Of a DNA stretch of 45,708 nt, positions 32,090-40,813 are shown piece by piece. The position numbers were made by a program, and so were the translations under genes. The notes below the pieces were generated by a model that made no database searches, was not told the DNA's origin, and was given only the letters and a program-made list of their open reading frames with translations. The stretch is from Syntrophorhabdus sp. PtaB.Bin047 (GTDB taxonomy: Bacteria; Desulfobacterota; Syntrophorhabdia; Syntrophorhabdales; Syntrophorhabdaceae). The stretch lies in the NCBI GenBank assembly GCA_002067235.1, contig MVQP01000015.1, positions 1-45,708 of the forward strand, written 5' to 3'. Positions within the stretch are counted from its first letter, which is position 1, and each line of letters opens with the position of its first letter.

Positions 32090-32887
32090 ATGGGAATGGA
32101 AAGAGAACGCGAGACGAGACCGCCGCTGTCGGTGTACATGATCACCTTCAACAACAGCACCACCATCGCGCGCGCGCTCGATAGCGTTGCCGGATGGGCG
32201 GATGAGGTCATCGTCGTCGACTCGCACAGTCCCGACGGCACGGCAGAGATCGCCTCGAAATACACGGAGCAGGTCCTGCAGTTCGATACCACGAGCCAAC
32301 CGGAAAAATATCAATATGCCCAGGACCACTGCAGGAACAGCTGGGTCCTCTTCATCGATGCCGACGAGTGGCTCACGGACAGCTTCAAGAAAGAGGTGGA
32401 GGACATACTCACCTCGGGTTCGCCGAGCGACGGCTACATCGCGGACCGGCGAAACATCTACCTGGGGCGGGAGATAAAACATGGGGGCTGGTACCCCGAC
32501 CGGGAGATACGCCTTTACAGGAAGGACCGGGGCGGTTGGGAGGGCGGCATACATGCGAAGGTCCACGTGGAAGGAAAGGTGGGACACATGAAGAACCACT
32601 ACCTGCACACGCCGTACGCGGACTCGGCCTATCAGCTCCGTACCATCGACCGCTATTCCGAGGCCTACGCCCGGGACCTTTTCGCAGCGGGGCGCAGCTT
32701 CCACCTGGCAAACATGCTGCTCCGCCCCATCTGGCGCTTCTTCAGGGACTACATCTTCAAGATGGGTTTCCTCGACGGCATACCCGGCATCATCATCATG
32801 GCATCGACCATGTACTACGTCTTCATGAAGCACGCCCGGTTGTGGGAAATGGAGAGGGATGAGGGAGGGAGGAAAGGTGTTCGATAA
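32090..32887 (+). CDS. WaaE/KdtX-like family 2 glycosyltransferase
   Basis: This 265-residue GT-A enzyme has the WaaE-type pattern: LSVYMITFNNSTTIARALDSV at the N-terminus, VIVVDSHSPDGTAEIA, the metal-binding FIDADEWL near residue 90, and GGWYPDREIRLYRKDRGGWEGG-like acceptor-loop residues (quoted here only as GGWYPDREIRLY). It ends with a hydrophobic/aromatic tail typical of the group. WaaE proteins add glucose to the inner-core heptose. It opens an operon of sugar-modifying and transferase genes and overlaps the next gene by 29 bases. Confidence 0.88.
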   Translation: MGMERERETRPPLSVYMITFNNSTTIARALDSVAGWADEVIVVDSHSPDGTAEIASKYTEQVLQFDTTSQPEKYQYAQDHCRNSWVLFIDADEWLTDSFKKEVEDILTSGSPSDGYIADRRNIYLGREIKHGGWYPDREIRLYRKDRGGWEGGIHAKVHVEGKVGHMKNHYLHTPYADSAYQLRTIDRYSEAYARDLFAAGRSFHLANMLLRPIWRFFRDYIFKMGFLDGIPGIIIMASTMYYVFMKHARLWEMERDEGGRKGVR

Positions 32888-33854
32888 CAAAGAGGTCCTT
32901 GTCACCGGAGGGCTCGGCTTCATCGGAAGCAACCTCTGCATAGAGCTCGTGAAGCTCGGCGCCCGGGTCACGATCGTCGATAACATGCTTCCCCGCCAGG
33001 GCGGCAATCTCTTCAACATACGCGACATAGCCGACAGGGTCACGGTCAACGTCTCCGATGTGCGCAATCAGCTCTCCATGAACCATCTCGTCAAGGGGAA
33101 GGACTATATCTTCCACCTGGCGGGGCAGGTCAACCACGTGGACAGCATGAAGAACCCCCTGCAGGACCTGGAGATAAACTGCGTGGGAACCCTCGTCCTC
33201 CTCGAGGCCCTGCGCCACCACAACAGGGACGCCAGGGTCATCTTCGCGGGTACACGGGGCGAGTACGGGTCGAGCGTCAAGCTGCCCGTGGACGAAGACC
33301 ACCCGACAAACCCCAAGGGCATATACGCCGTGACGAACCTGACGGCGGAGAAGATGGTCCTCGTCTACGACGACGTCTACAGGATAAAGGGCGCGTGCCT
33401 TCGCATCACCAACACCTACGGGCCGCGCCACCAGATGGCCCACGACGAGTACGGGGTCTTCAACTGGTTCATCCGCAAGGCCCTAGACGACGAGGAGATA
33501 CCCGTCTTCGGTGACGGCCGGATACTCCGGGATTTTCTCTACGTCGAAGACCTCGTGGACTCCATGCTCAAGGTGGCGGCAGCGGATGAGGCCTACGGGA
33601 AGGTCTTCAATGTAGGCACGGGCGTCCCCGTCAGCTTCTTCGACCTTGCCGAGAAGATCGTTGCCATCGCCGGGACGGGCAGAACAAAGTTCACCGAGTT
33701 CACCCAGGAACGCAAGGAAGTGGAACCCGGCGACTATTATGCCGATATAACGCGCATCACCGGGACGACGGGCTGGCGGCCGGCAACATCCCTCGATGAC
33801 GGGATAGCCCGGACCATCGATTTTTACCGGAAGCACAGGAAGGAATACTGGTAA
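32859..33854 (+). CDS. NAD-dependent sugar epimerase/dehydratase with altered YxxxK motif
   Basis: This 331-residue extended SDR enzyme would act on a nucleotide sugar. The NAD-binding motif is GGLGFIGS near residue 18. FHLAGQVNHVDSM, the catalytic-serine region AGTRGEYGSS, and RITNTYGPRHQM and FLYVEDLVDSML downstream all fit UDP-glucose 4-epimerase-like or dTDP-glucose 4,6-dehydratase-like enzymes. The usual catalytic YxxxK reads YAVTN, so asparagine replaces the lysine that orients NAD and lowers the tyrosine pKa. Either the chemistry differs or another residue substitutes. The start at 32859 lies inside the preceding gene. It probably feeds the aminotransferase that follows. Confidence 0.85.
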   Translation: MREGGKVFDNKEVLVTGGLGFIGSNLCIELVKLGARVTIVDNMLPRQGGNLFNIRDIADRVTVNVSDVRNQLSMNHLVKGKDYIFHLAGQVNHVDSMKNPLQDLEINCVGTLVLLEALRHHNRDARVIFAGTRGEYGSSVKLPVDEDHPTNPKGIYAVTNLTAEKMVLVYDDVYRIKGACLRITNTYGPRHQMAHDEYGVFNWFIRKALDDEEIPVFGDGRILRDFLYVEDLVDSMLKVAAADEAYGKVFNVGTGVPVSFFDLAEKIVAIAGTGRTKFTEFTQERKEVEPGDYYADITRITGTTGWRPATSLDDGIARTIDFYRKHRKEYW

Positions 33855-33895
33855 CCCCCCGGGGATACCACGACTGAAAAGGACGGTGCAGTTCA

Positions 33896-35005
33896 GTGAA
33901 CGTGAGAATATTCGACATAGAGAAGGACCATGCCGCGATCAAGGCGGACCTCGTGAGAACATTCGAGAAGGTGCTCTCCTCCGGGGAGTACATCCTCGGC
34001 AGGGAGGTGAAGGTCTTTGAAGAGGCCTTCGCCGCATACGTGGGAACGAGGTATGCCGTCGGTGTCGCGAGCGGCACCGACGCGATCAAGATAGGCGGGC
34101 TCGCCCTCGGCCTGACGGCGGGGGACAAGTTCGTCACCACTCCCAATACGTACATCGCTACGGCGATGGCCCTCTCCGAGGGCGGTCTCGTTCCCCGCTT
34201 CTGCGACATCGAGGAAGACTCCTACAACATGGACCCTGCCGCGCTCGAAGAGCTCCTCGGGAAAGAGAAGGACATAAAGCTCTGCGTACCCGTCCACCTC
34301 TACGGGCAACCCTGCCGGATGGACGAGATCCGGGACATCTGCGCGCGGCACGGCGTCAGGATCATGGAAGATGCCTGCCAGGCTCATGGCTCCCGGTACA
34401 GGGACCGAAACGCGGGGACGCTGAGCGACGTGGCCGCCTTCAGCTTCTATCCCACGAAGAACCTCGGATGTTACGGCGACGGCGGGATCGTCGTCACCGA
34501 CAGCGAGGACATCTTCAGGAAGATGCTCATGCTCCGCGCCCACGGGCAGTCGGACAGGCATGTCCACGACATTGAGGGTTTTGTCTCCCGCCTCGATGAA
34601 CTACAGGCCGCGCTGCTTTCCGTCAAGCTTCCCCACCTCGATGAATGGAACGAAAGACGCAGGCGCAACGCGTCTCTCTACGACAGGGGCCTCGAGGGCC
34701 TGCCCGTCTCCCGGCCCGTCGCCATACCCGACGCCTTCCACGTTTACCACCTGTATGTCATTGCCGCCGAAAACCGGGAGGCTTTGAGGGCGCACCTCAG
34801 TGAACGGGGGATCACCACCCTCGTCCACTACCCGACACCCATCCACCTCCAGAAGGTCTACAGCCATCTCGGGTACGGTGAGGGCTCCTTTCCGAAGGCC
34901 GAGAAGGCGTCGCGGCGGATCATCTCCCTGCCCGTCCACCCGTCACTTCGGGAAGAGGAGATCGCTTTCATATGTCGGACGATAGGTGAATTCTACGGAA
35001 GATGA
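33896..35005 (+). CDS. DegT/DnrJ/EryC1-type sugar aminotransferase
   Basis: This 369-residue PLP enzyme transfers an amino group to a keto-sugar nucleotide. The PLP lysine is K188 in SFYPTKNLG, and D159 in MEDACQAHGS binds the cofactor ring nitrogen. VASGTDAI, TPNTYIATA and the C-terminal VHYPTPIHLQ stretch are typical. The start is GTG at 33896. The preceding epimerase/dehydratase could supply the keto-sugar, so the pair likely makes an amino sugar for the core or O-polysaccharide. The stop overlaps the next start (ATGA). Confidence 0.92.
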   Translation: MNVRIFDIEKDHAAIKADLVRTFEKVLSSGEYILGREVKVFEEAFAAYVGTRYAVGVASGTDAIKIGGLALGLTAGDKFVTTPNTYIATAMALSEGGLVPRFCDIEEDSYNMDPAALEELLGKEKDIKLCVPVHLYGQPCRMDEIRDICARHGVRIMEDACQAHGSRYRDRNAGTLSDVAAFSFYPTKNLGCYGDGGIVVTDSEDIFRKMLMLRAHGQSDRHVHDIEGFVSRLDELQAALLSVKLPHLDEWNERRRRNASLYDRGLEGLPVSRPVAIPDAFHVYHLYVIAAENREALRAHLSERGITTLVHYPTPIHLQKVYSHLGYGEGSFPKAEKASRRIISLPVHPSLREEEIAFICRTIGEFYGR

Positions 35006-36135
35006 AGGTACTTCACCTCTTCAGCGACTGGAAATGGACGGGGCCCGCCGAACCGGTGCTCTCTCTCTGTGAGAACCTCGGGAACGAGGGCGTGGATGTC
35101 GTCCTCGCCTGCAGGAAATCGCCCGCCGATTTTCGCGAAAGGACCGTCGACAGTCAGGCCGGCAAAAGGGGGCTTCGCTGCTACGAGGGTTTGAGGCTCA
35201 ACAGGTATTTCTCTGCCCGCGACTGGTGGCATGACCTCACCTCCTTCAACCCCTACACGGAGCAGGAGAAGTTCGACATCGTCCACACCCACCTTTCCCA
35301 CGATTACTTCACCGCCGTCACGGCACTCTCGTTCTCCAGGGCGCGGCCCCTCGTCGTCAGGACGGACCACAAGCGGGATGGACTCCCCGCGAACGTCTTC
35401 ATGTCCTGGGCCATGGCGAGAACGGATGGCCTCGTGACTTACAGTGAAAGGCTCGCCGCGCGCGACAGGGAGAGCTTCGCCTTTCCCGAAGAGCGCCTTC
35501 GCGTCATCCCGCCCGGCATCAAGCCTTACGACGGGCCGGTAAAGGACCTGCGCGCCGAACTCGGCATTGCACCCGATGAATGCGTCATCGGCGTTATCGG
35601 CAGGCTCAAGCCCGACCGCGGCTATGATATCATCCTCAGGGCCTTCGCCATGCTTCGGTCCCGCGTGAACAGGGTCAAGCTCGTCATCGTGGGCCGCAGC
35701 TCCCAGATAGAGACGAGCGTCATGAAACCGCTCAAGGAACTTGGCATCGAGAAGGACGTCGTGATCGCCGGGTACCGCATCGACGACTATTTCTCGATGA
35801 TATACACCTTCGACCTTTACATCATGATGCGCGCCGGGAGTGACGGCAGCGGCCGGGCGCTCCGGGAGGTGCTCAGCATGGGACGGCCGGCCATCGTGTC
35901 CGACAGGGGGATGCTCCCCGATCTCGTTGAGGACGGCAGGACCGGGTACGTCACCACCTGGGACGCGGCGGACCTCGCGGGAAAGATGGAGCTTCTCGTC
36001 AGCGACGCCGCCAGACGGCGCTCCTTCGGAGAGAACGCCCGGAACCGCGCCGACAGAGAGTGGAGCTTCGGCCTCCAGGCAAAGGCCATGAAGAGCTTCT
36101 ACGATTCCCTTCTCGCCATGGGCAGGCGCGCGTGA
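35002..36135 (+). CDS. GT4-type glycosyltransferase A
   Basis: This 377-residue GT-B glycosyltransferase has an N-terminal acceptor half (MKVLHLFSDWKWTGPAEPVLSL, then FDIVHTHLSHDYF). The donor half has VIGVIGRLKPDRGYDIILRAF, KLVIVGRSSQ and the EX7E-like region SGRALREVLSMGRP. Family 4 retaining transferases act at the cytoplasmic face on lipid-linked or core sugars. It is coupled to the aminotransferase by an ATGA overlap, so it may use the amino sugar made by the preceding genes. Sugar specificity cannot be read from the sequence. Confidence 0.86.
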   Translation: MKVLHLFSDWKWTGPAEPVLSLCENLGNEGVDVVLACRKSPADFRERTVDSQAGKRGLRCYEGLRLNRYFSARDWWHDLTSFNPYTEQEKFDIVHTHLSHDYFTAVTALSFSRARPLVVRTDHKRDGLPANVFMSWAMARTDGLVTYSERLAARDRESFAFPEERLRVIPPGIKPYDGPVKDLRAELGIAPDECVIGVIGRLKPDRGYDIILRAFAMLRSRVNRVKLVIVGRSSQIETSVMKPLKELGIEKDVVIAGYRIDDYFSMIYTFDLYIMMRAGSDGSGRALREVLSMGRPAIVSDRGMLPDLVEDGRTGYVTTWDAADLAGKMELLVSDAARRRSFGENARNRADREWSFGLQAKAMKSFYDSLLAMGRRA

Positions 36136-36176
36136 CCTCCCTCTTCCGGCCCCTCATCCATGCGGAGTGACAAGAG

Positions 36177-37301
36177 ATGAAGATCGGCCTCGCGATATAC
36201 AACTTCGATCCCAAGAAAGGAGGCGCCGAGCGCTATACCTTCGATCTCGCCCGGAGGCTTGCCGGCAAAGGTCACGAGGTCTGCGTCTTCTGCGCCCGAG
36301 GCGTCGAGACGGAAGGCGTGAGGCTCGTACGCCTTCGCACGAATTCCTTCCCCCGGTGGCGCCGGAACCTGTCCTTCGCGCTGACTCACAGGCAGGCCCT
36401 CGGCAGGATCCGTCCCGACGTCATGCTGGGCTACGGCAACATCCTCGACCTCGACGTCTACCAGAGCCACGGCGGGGTGCAGAGCATCTGGATGGCCAGG
36501 GAGATCGCGAGCTACGGGCCGGGGGGAGGCGGCGGGATGAAGGCGTTCCTCTTAAGGAGCAGCATCAATCAGGCCATCCAGCGATGGATAGAGGGATACT
36601 CCGTGAAAAGGCGCTGGTTCATGAGGATAGTGGCCATATCCGACATGGTCCGGGACCACATGTCGGCGTACTACGGCATCGACAGGGACGCCTTCGACGT
36701 CGTCTACAACGGTGTCGACACGGACCGCTTCAGGCCGGCGGGGCAGCGGCCGGCAGGCCCCACGACGGTCCTCTTCTGCGCGGGGAATTTCAGGCTCAAG
36801 GGGCTCGCCCCCCTTATCGCGGCAACGGGACGTGCGGTGCGGCAGGGAAGGGACGTGCGGCTCACCGTCATGGGCCGGGGGAAGAGGGAGAAATACCGGG
36901 GTCTCATCGACGCGGCAGGCATCGCGGACCGCGTGACCTTCACGGGAGAGCGCTCCGCTCCGGAAGAGGTCTACCGCGAGGCCCACGTGCTTGCCCACCC
37001 CACCTATTACGACGCCTGCTCGCTGACCACGATGGAGGGCATGGCATCGGGCCTGCCCGTCATCACCACCCGCTGGAACGGGGCCTCAGCCTTCGTCTCT
37101 CCCGATGAGGGCTACGTCATCGACGAGCCGGAGAATATAGAGGCCTTAAGCGCGGCCATCTGTGCCCTTACCGACCCGGCACGGCAGGAGACCATGGGGA
37201 GGAACGCCCGGAAAAAGATGGAGTCCTTTACCATGGAACGCAACGCCGACGAGATGGAGGCGGTGCTCCTCAAGGCCCTGGAACAAAAGAGAAGGCGGTG
37301 A
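36177..37301 (+). CDS. GT4-type glycosyltransferase B (WaaG-like)
   Basis: This 374-residue GT-B enzyme resembles the WaaG glucosyltransferase of the LPS outer core. Landmarks are MKIGLAIYNFDPKKGGAERY at the N-terminus, VYQSHGGVQSIWM in the acceptor half, VAISDMVRDHM, VVYNGVDTDRF, LFCAGNFRLKGLAPLI, and the EX7E-type ACSLTTMEGMASGLPVITT near residue 290. The ATG at 36177 follows AAGAG. It comes 41 bases after glycosyltransferase A in the same operon. The WaaG-like glucose role is by resemblance. Confidence 0.86.
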   Translation: MKIGLAIYNFDPKKGGAERYTFDLARRLAGKGHEVCVFCARGVETEGVRLVRLRTNSFPRWRRNLSFALTHRQALGRIRPDVMLGYGNILDLDVYQSHGGVQSIWMAREIASYGPGGGGGMKAFLLRSSINQAIQRWIEGYSVKRRWFMRIVAISDMVRDHMSAYYGIDRDAFDVVYNGVDTDRFRPAGQRPAGPTTVLFCAGNFRLKGLAPLIAATGRAVRQGRDVRLTVMGRGKREKYRGLIDAAGIADRVTFTGERSAPEEVYREAHVLAHPTYYDACSLTTMEGMASGLPVITTRWNGASAFVSPDEGYVIDEPENIEALSAAICALTDPARQETMGRNARKKMESFTMERNADEMEAVLLKALEQKRRR

Positions 37302-37304
37302 GCG

Positions 37305-38201
37305 GTGGTAAAGGAGAACCCCCTCGTATCCATAATAATACCCACCTATAATTACGGGAGATACCTGTACGGGGCCATCGAGTCCTGCCTGAGACAATCC
37401 TGGGACAACCTTGAGGTCATCGTCATCGACGACGGGTCGACGGACGGCACGGCAGAGATGGTGAAGAGCATCGGCGACCCCCGGGTCCTGTACCACCATC
37501 AGGAGAACCAGGGCGTCTCCGCGGCGCGCAACAGGGGACTGAAAGAGGCGAAGGGAGACTTCGTCGTCCTTCTCGATGCCGACGACCGTCTCACCGGGGA
37601 CTCGATCGAGGTCCGTCTCGCCCTTATGCTTCAGGATGGGGACATCGATTTCGTGACCTCGACAACCTTTTCCATGGACGACGCCGGCAGGACCTCCTTC
37701 CACCCTGACGAAGCGCTCAAGGACATGGTCTCCACGGGCTTCACCGAGGCCCTCCTTCTCAAGCGGATACCCCACGCGACATGCGCCGTGCTGATGAGGG
37801 CGGACCACGCCAGGAAGTTCGAGTTCGCCACCGACCTCGACAATGGAGAGGACCTCCTCTTCTTCGCGAAGATTTTCTTCGAAAGGAAGGGATGCTTTCT
37901 CTCGCGGCCCACAGCTGCCGCCTACAGCCATCCCGACAGCCTGCGGCACAACATTGAGAACCTCAAGAGGCAGGGTACGGGCCTCGTCGAGGCAATCTTC
38001 GACGACCCTTATTTCGGGGGGAAGCTCGAGCACATAAGAAAACCCTTCGCCGCCAACCGCTGCGTCGAGCTGTTTCGGCGGTTCTACCGTTCGGGAGACC
38101 TCAAGCTGGCACGTGAGTACTACCGGAAGGCACTATCTCTCGAGCCCTCGAGGATATTCAAGATCGACTACCTCTTCAAATTCATCAGAACGTGGTTCTG
38201 A
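37305..38201 (+). CDS. Family 2 glycosyltransferase
   Basis: This 298-residue GT-A enzyme has N-terminal VSIIIPTYNYGRYLYGAIES, the nucleotide-binding VIVIDDGSTDGTAEMV, then QGVSAARNRGLKEAKGD-type sequence and the metal-binding LLDADDRL near residue 92. There are no membrane segments, so it is a soluble or peripheral transferase. The start is GTG at 37305, three bases after the preceding stop. It is the last gene of the operon and is followed by a long inverted repeat shared with the convergent radical-SAM gene. Confidence 0.87.
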   Translation: MVKENPLVSIIIPTYNYGRYLYGAIESCLRQSWDNLEVIVIDDGSTDGTAEMVKSIGDPRVLYHHQENQGVSAARNRGLKEAKGDFVVLLDADDRLTGDSIEVRLALMLQDGDIDFVTSTTFSMDDAGRTSFHPDEALKDMVSTGFTEALLLKRIPHATCAVLMRADHARKFEFATDLDNGEDLLFFAKIFFERKGCFLSRPTAAAYSHPDSLRHNIENLKRQGTGLVEAIFDDPYFGGKLEHIRKPFAANRCVELFRRFYRSGDLKLAREYYRKALSLEPSRIFKIDYLFKFIRTWF

Positions 38202-38207
38202 AAAAGA

Positions 38208-38353
38208 AATAACCAATCACCAAATCACAATGACCAACGAAAAAGATAATGACCAATAGCCAATCGACCAAACAGAAGGGCAAAGGAGACTGCCTGTATC
38301 GTCATTGGTTATTGCTTGTTCTTCTGGTCATTGGAATTTGGTTATTGGTTATT
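38208..38353. repeat. AATAACCAATCACC word-repeat inverted element
   Basis: The left arm (38208-38281) consists of ACCAAT/CACAATGACC words. The right arm (38301-38353) is its imperfect reverse complement. Outer bases pair best (AATAACCAAT against ATTGGTTATT). It is AT-rich compared with the surrounding genes. It lies between convergent genes and includes the stop codon of the minus-strand radical-SAM gene (38349-38351). Confidence 0.88.
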
Positions 38354-39377
38354 CTCCTCTCTCTATCATTCTCCCCCTCATCCTCTGGTTTCCACTTAGG
38401 ACCTCGAAACTACCCCTTTCGGCACCCGACGGATCCCAGCGAAGGGCAACACCCAGCGACGCGAAATACTTCAGGTTACCTCTCCTGTAACCTACGAGGA
38501 GAGGGATATCGTTCCTGTGAAGGACGACGGTGACCTCCTTCGGGTCCTCGATCTTCCTGAGAACGGATCCCAGGGCGTCGCGGAATACCCGTGACTGCAC
38601 GAGACTGCCGAAAGCAGGATGGTAGAATCCCCCGGCAACCATCTCCCTTACCATCTCGTTGTCCGTGAGCCCCACGTTGACCACGCCTATACCCTCCTGA
38701 CGGGCCCTGCGATAGATGAGGGCCGCCCTCTCGAGGGCTTCGTCGAAAGGGATCGGCGTGAAGTCCCCCGTCTCGTAAAGCCCGTACAGGGGCGTGTTCC
38801 TGAGGACCACGAGAGGATAGATCCGGATGTACTCCGGTCTTAGCCTCGCCATGTTCTCCACCGTCCTTTCGATGTCCCCCGTCGTCTCGCCGGGCAGACC
38901 CACCATGAACTGAAGGGCAAGCCTGAAACCCTCCCTGAGGAGCCTGTCAAAGGCCTGAAAAAGATCCCCGGCCGTGTGGGCCCTGTTGAGGGCGGCAAGT
39001 ATGGCATCGTTGAAGGTGGGAATGCCAAGCTCAATGAGGCGCACATCATTGCGCTTGAGCACATCGATCGTTTCGTCCCGGAGCGGGACGGGTTTCGTGG
39101 AAAGGCGAAAACCCTGAACGATACCGCGGTAGGACGCGAAGAAGGAAAAGAGTCTCTCCAGATCGGCGGGCTCCACCCCGAAGATGTTGCCCCCGAAGAG
39201 TCCCACCTCGCAGGGTTCGGCCCTGCCGCCGAGGGCCCTGTCGATCCTCTCCTTAAGACGCTTTTCATCGATACCGGTGATGTATCCCTGGTGGCAATAG
39301 ACACAGCGCACGGTACAACCGACATGGGGAAGAAAGACAGGTATGACCATCGTATCGGAACCCGCTATATTCTCCAT
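38349..39377 (-). CDS. Elp3-like radical-SAM protein
   Basis: This 342-residue radical-SAM protein (start ATG at 39377) has cluster motif CTVRCVYC (C21, C25, C28), preceded by IPVFLPHVG as in COG1243-type oxygen-independent proteins. The later motifs LFGGNIFGVE, RLIELGIPTFND, LQFMVGLPGETTGD and RIYPLVVLRNTPLY are typical of the Elp3/YhcC group. No acetyltransferase domain follows, so this is not a full Elp3. The start is uncertain: ATG at 39350 is also possible, and the frame stays open far upstream into the promoter region of the divergent regulator. The substrate is unknown. Confidence 0.82.
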   Translation of the reverse strand: MENIAGSDTMVIPVFLPHVGCTVRCVYCHQGYITGIDEKRLKERIDRALGGRAEPCEVGLFGGNIFGVEPADLERLFSFFASYRGIVQGFRLSTKPVPLRDETIDVLKRNDVRLIELGIPTFNDAILAALNRAHTAGDLFQAFDRLLREGFRLALQFMVGLPGETTGDIERTVENMARLRPEYIRIYPLVVLRNTPLYGLYETGDFTPIPFDEALERAALIYRRARQEGIGVVNVGLTDNEMVREMVAGGFYHPAFGSLVQSRVFRDALGSVLRKIEDPKEVTVVLHRNDIPLLVGYRRGNLKYFASLGVALRWDPSGAERGSFEVLSGNQRMRGRMIERGE

Positions 39378-39666
39378 CGTTTCCCCGGTGAATGCAAAAC
39401 CTTTCCGTCCCGTGAAGAACCTGATTTCAACTCCTCGAGGGCGGCCCCGGGGACGACCCCCAGGCGGAAAGACAACACCAGTATTATCTAAGGAAGATAT
39501 AGATGAATTGTCTACAATTTTCCGTAATGGCCTGCAACATACTGAATTGATGTCCTTTTTTCCATCCAGGATCCGTTCACGTCGACAGGGACGGACCTGG
39601 CGGGTTCTTCCCTTTTCATTCCTCTTATGGTACATACCAACATACCAATAACAGGGGTATCGATAC
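39378..39666. promoter_or_regulatory. Divergent intergenic region with palindrome before the LuxR gene
   Basis: This 289-base region separates the radical-SAM gene from the PAS-LuxR gene. GTATCGATAC (39657-39666) is a perfect 10-base palindrome touching the GTG start and overlapping the AGGGG ribosome site, so it could be an autoregulatory site. A bulged inverted repeat (39566-39576 with 39591-39600) lies further upstream. No convincing promoter pair was found. Confidence 0.4.
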
Positions 39667-40593
39667 GTGGACACGGATCTTCTCGCCGAACTCATCGAGT
39701 TCCTGCCCGATGCCACCTTTATCGTCGACAGCACCCGCAGGGTCGTCGCGTGGAACAGGGCGATCGAGGATATGACAGGGGCAAAGAGGTCGGACATGCT
39801 CGGCCAGGGCTGCCAGGCTTGCGCGATACCGTTCTACGGCAGGCAAAGGCCTCTTCTCATCGACGTGGCGGTAGAGGGTGCCGGGACGATGCCCGGCCTG
39901 TACGACAGCGTCACGAAGAAGGGCAACGCCGTCTTCGCCGATGTCATGGCCAGCAGCATACGCAAACACCTCAGGGCGGTTGCGGTGTCTCTCTTCGACG
40001 TTGACGGCAGGCTCCTCGGCGCCATCGAATCCATACGGGACATCACCGGCTGCACAGACACCGAGTCGATGCTCAGGGAGTCGGAAGAGAGACTGCGGAC
40101 CGCCCTGACGGAAAAACAAAGGGCCGAGGAAGCCCTCGTGAAGAGCCGGCTTGACCTGGAGGCGAGGTCAAGGGACCTCGGCGAGCTGAATACCACCCTC
40201 AAGGTGCTGCTGCAACAGAGAGAGCAGAGCCAGCGCGACCTCGAGGAACGGATGCTGTCGAACATCGAGGCCCTGGTCATGCCCTTTGTGCACAAACTGA
40301 AGAAATGCAGGCTCGACGCGAGCCACATGGCGTACGTGGCGATGATCGAGTCGGGGCTCAAGGATATCGCCTCCGCGTTTCCCAGGAAGATGGGCCTCAG
40401 GTACTCCAGCCTTACACCTGCCGAGATCCAGGTTGCAAACCTCATCAAGACAGGCAAGACCACGAAGGAGATCGGGGAACTCCTTGGCGTATCCCCCGGG
40501 GCGGTCAGTTTCCACAGGAACAACATCCGCAAGAAACTCGGCCTCAACAGGGAGAAGATCAACCTCGTATCCTACCTCTCGTCTCTGTCCTGA
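39667..40593 (+). CDS. PAS-domain LuxR-type regulator
   Basis: This 308-residue cytoplasmic regulator has an N-terminal PAS domain (about 8-130; LIEFLPDATFIVDSTRRVVAWN and a DITG end). A coiled-coil linker follows (about 140-205, rich in Glu/Arg/Gln), then a C-terminal LuxR-type helix-turn-helix with LTPAEIQVANLIKTGKTTKE and GVSPGAVSFHRNNIRKKLGL. The PAS domain holds two cysteines (QGCQACAIP), possibly for a redox or metal cofactor. No receiver is present, so it is a one-component sensor. The start is GTG at 39667. The target genes are unknown. Confidence 0.87.
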   Translation: MDTDLLAELIEFLPDATFIVDSTRRVVAWNRAIEDMTGAKRSDMLGQGCQACAIPFYGRQRPLLIDVAVEGAGTMPGLYDSVTKKGNAVFADVMASSIRKHLRAVAVSLFDVDGRLLGAIESIRDITGCTDTESMLRESEERLRTALTEKQRAEEALVKSRLDLEARSRDLGELNTTLKVLLQQREQSQRDLEERMLSNIEALVMPFVHKLKKCRLDASHMAYVAMIESGLKDIASAFPRKMGLRYSSLTPAEIQVANLIKTGKTTKEIGELLGVSPGAVSFHRNNIRKKLGLNREKINLVSYLSSLS

Positions 40594-40813
40594 TATGAGG
40601 CAATACCTTATATTCCACTCGTAATATTTTCATACCCTCTCTCCTTAAGCATTGCCAGCCAGAAACGAAAATGACTTTGGAAGACGACGAAGGGAACTCG
40701 AAGCACCTCCCTCGATAACGTCTCGCACGGCACTGACGCAGCCCGCACACCAATGTCAGAACCCCACGTCGCGGTCATGCGGACCCGTACATACTGATAA
40801 GGAGGAAGAAGCG

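Noticed and set aside
38349..39797. Long N-terminal extension of the radical-SAM protein up to 39797
   Set aside because: The first 140 residues are non-conserved in character, overlap the PAS-LuxR gene, and precede the expected family start just before IPVFLPHVG.
40594..40813. Cyclic-di-GMP riboswitch or sigma-28 promoter ahead of the chemoreceptor
   Set aside because: Neither the GEMM core nor a TAAA-N15-GCCGATAA motif could be recognised; the segment holds only the ribosome site and unremarkable sequence.
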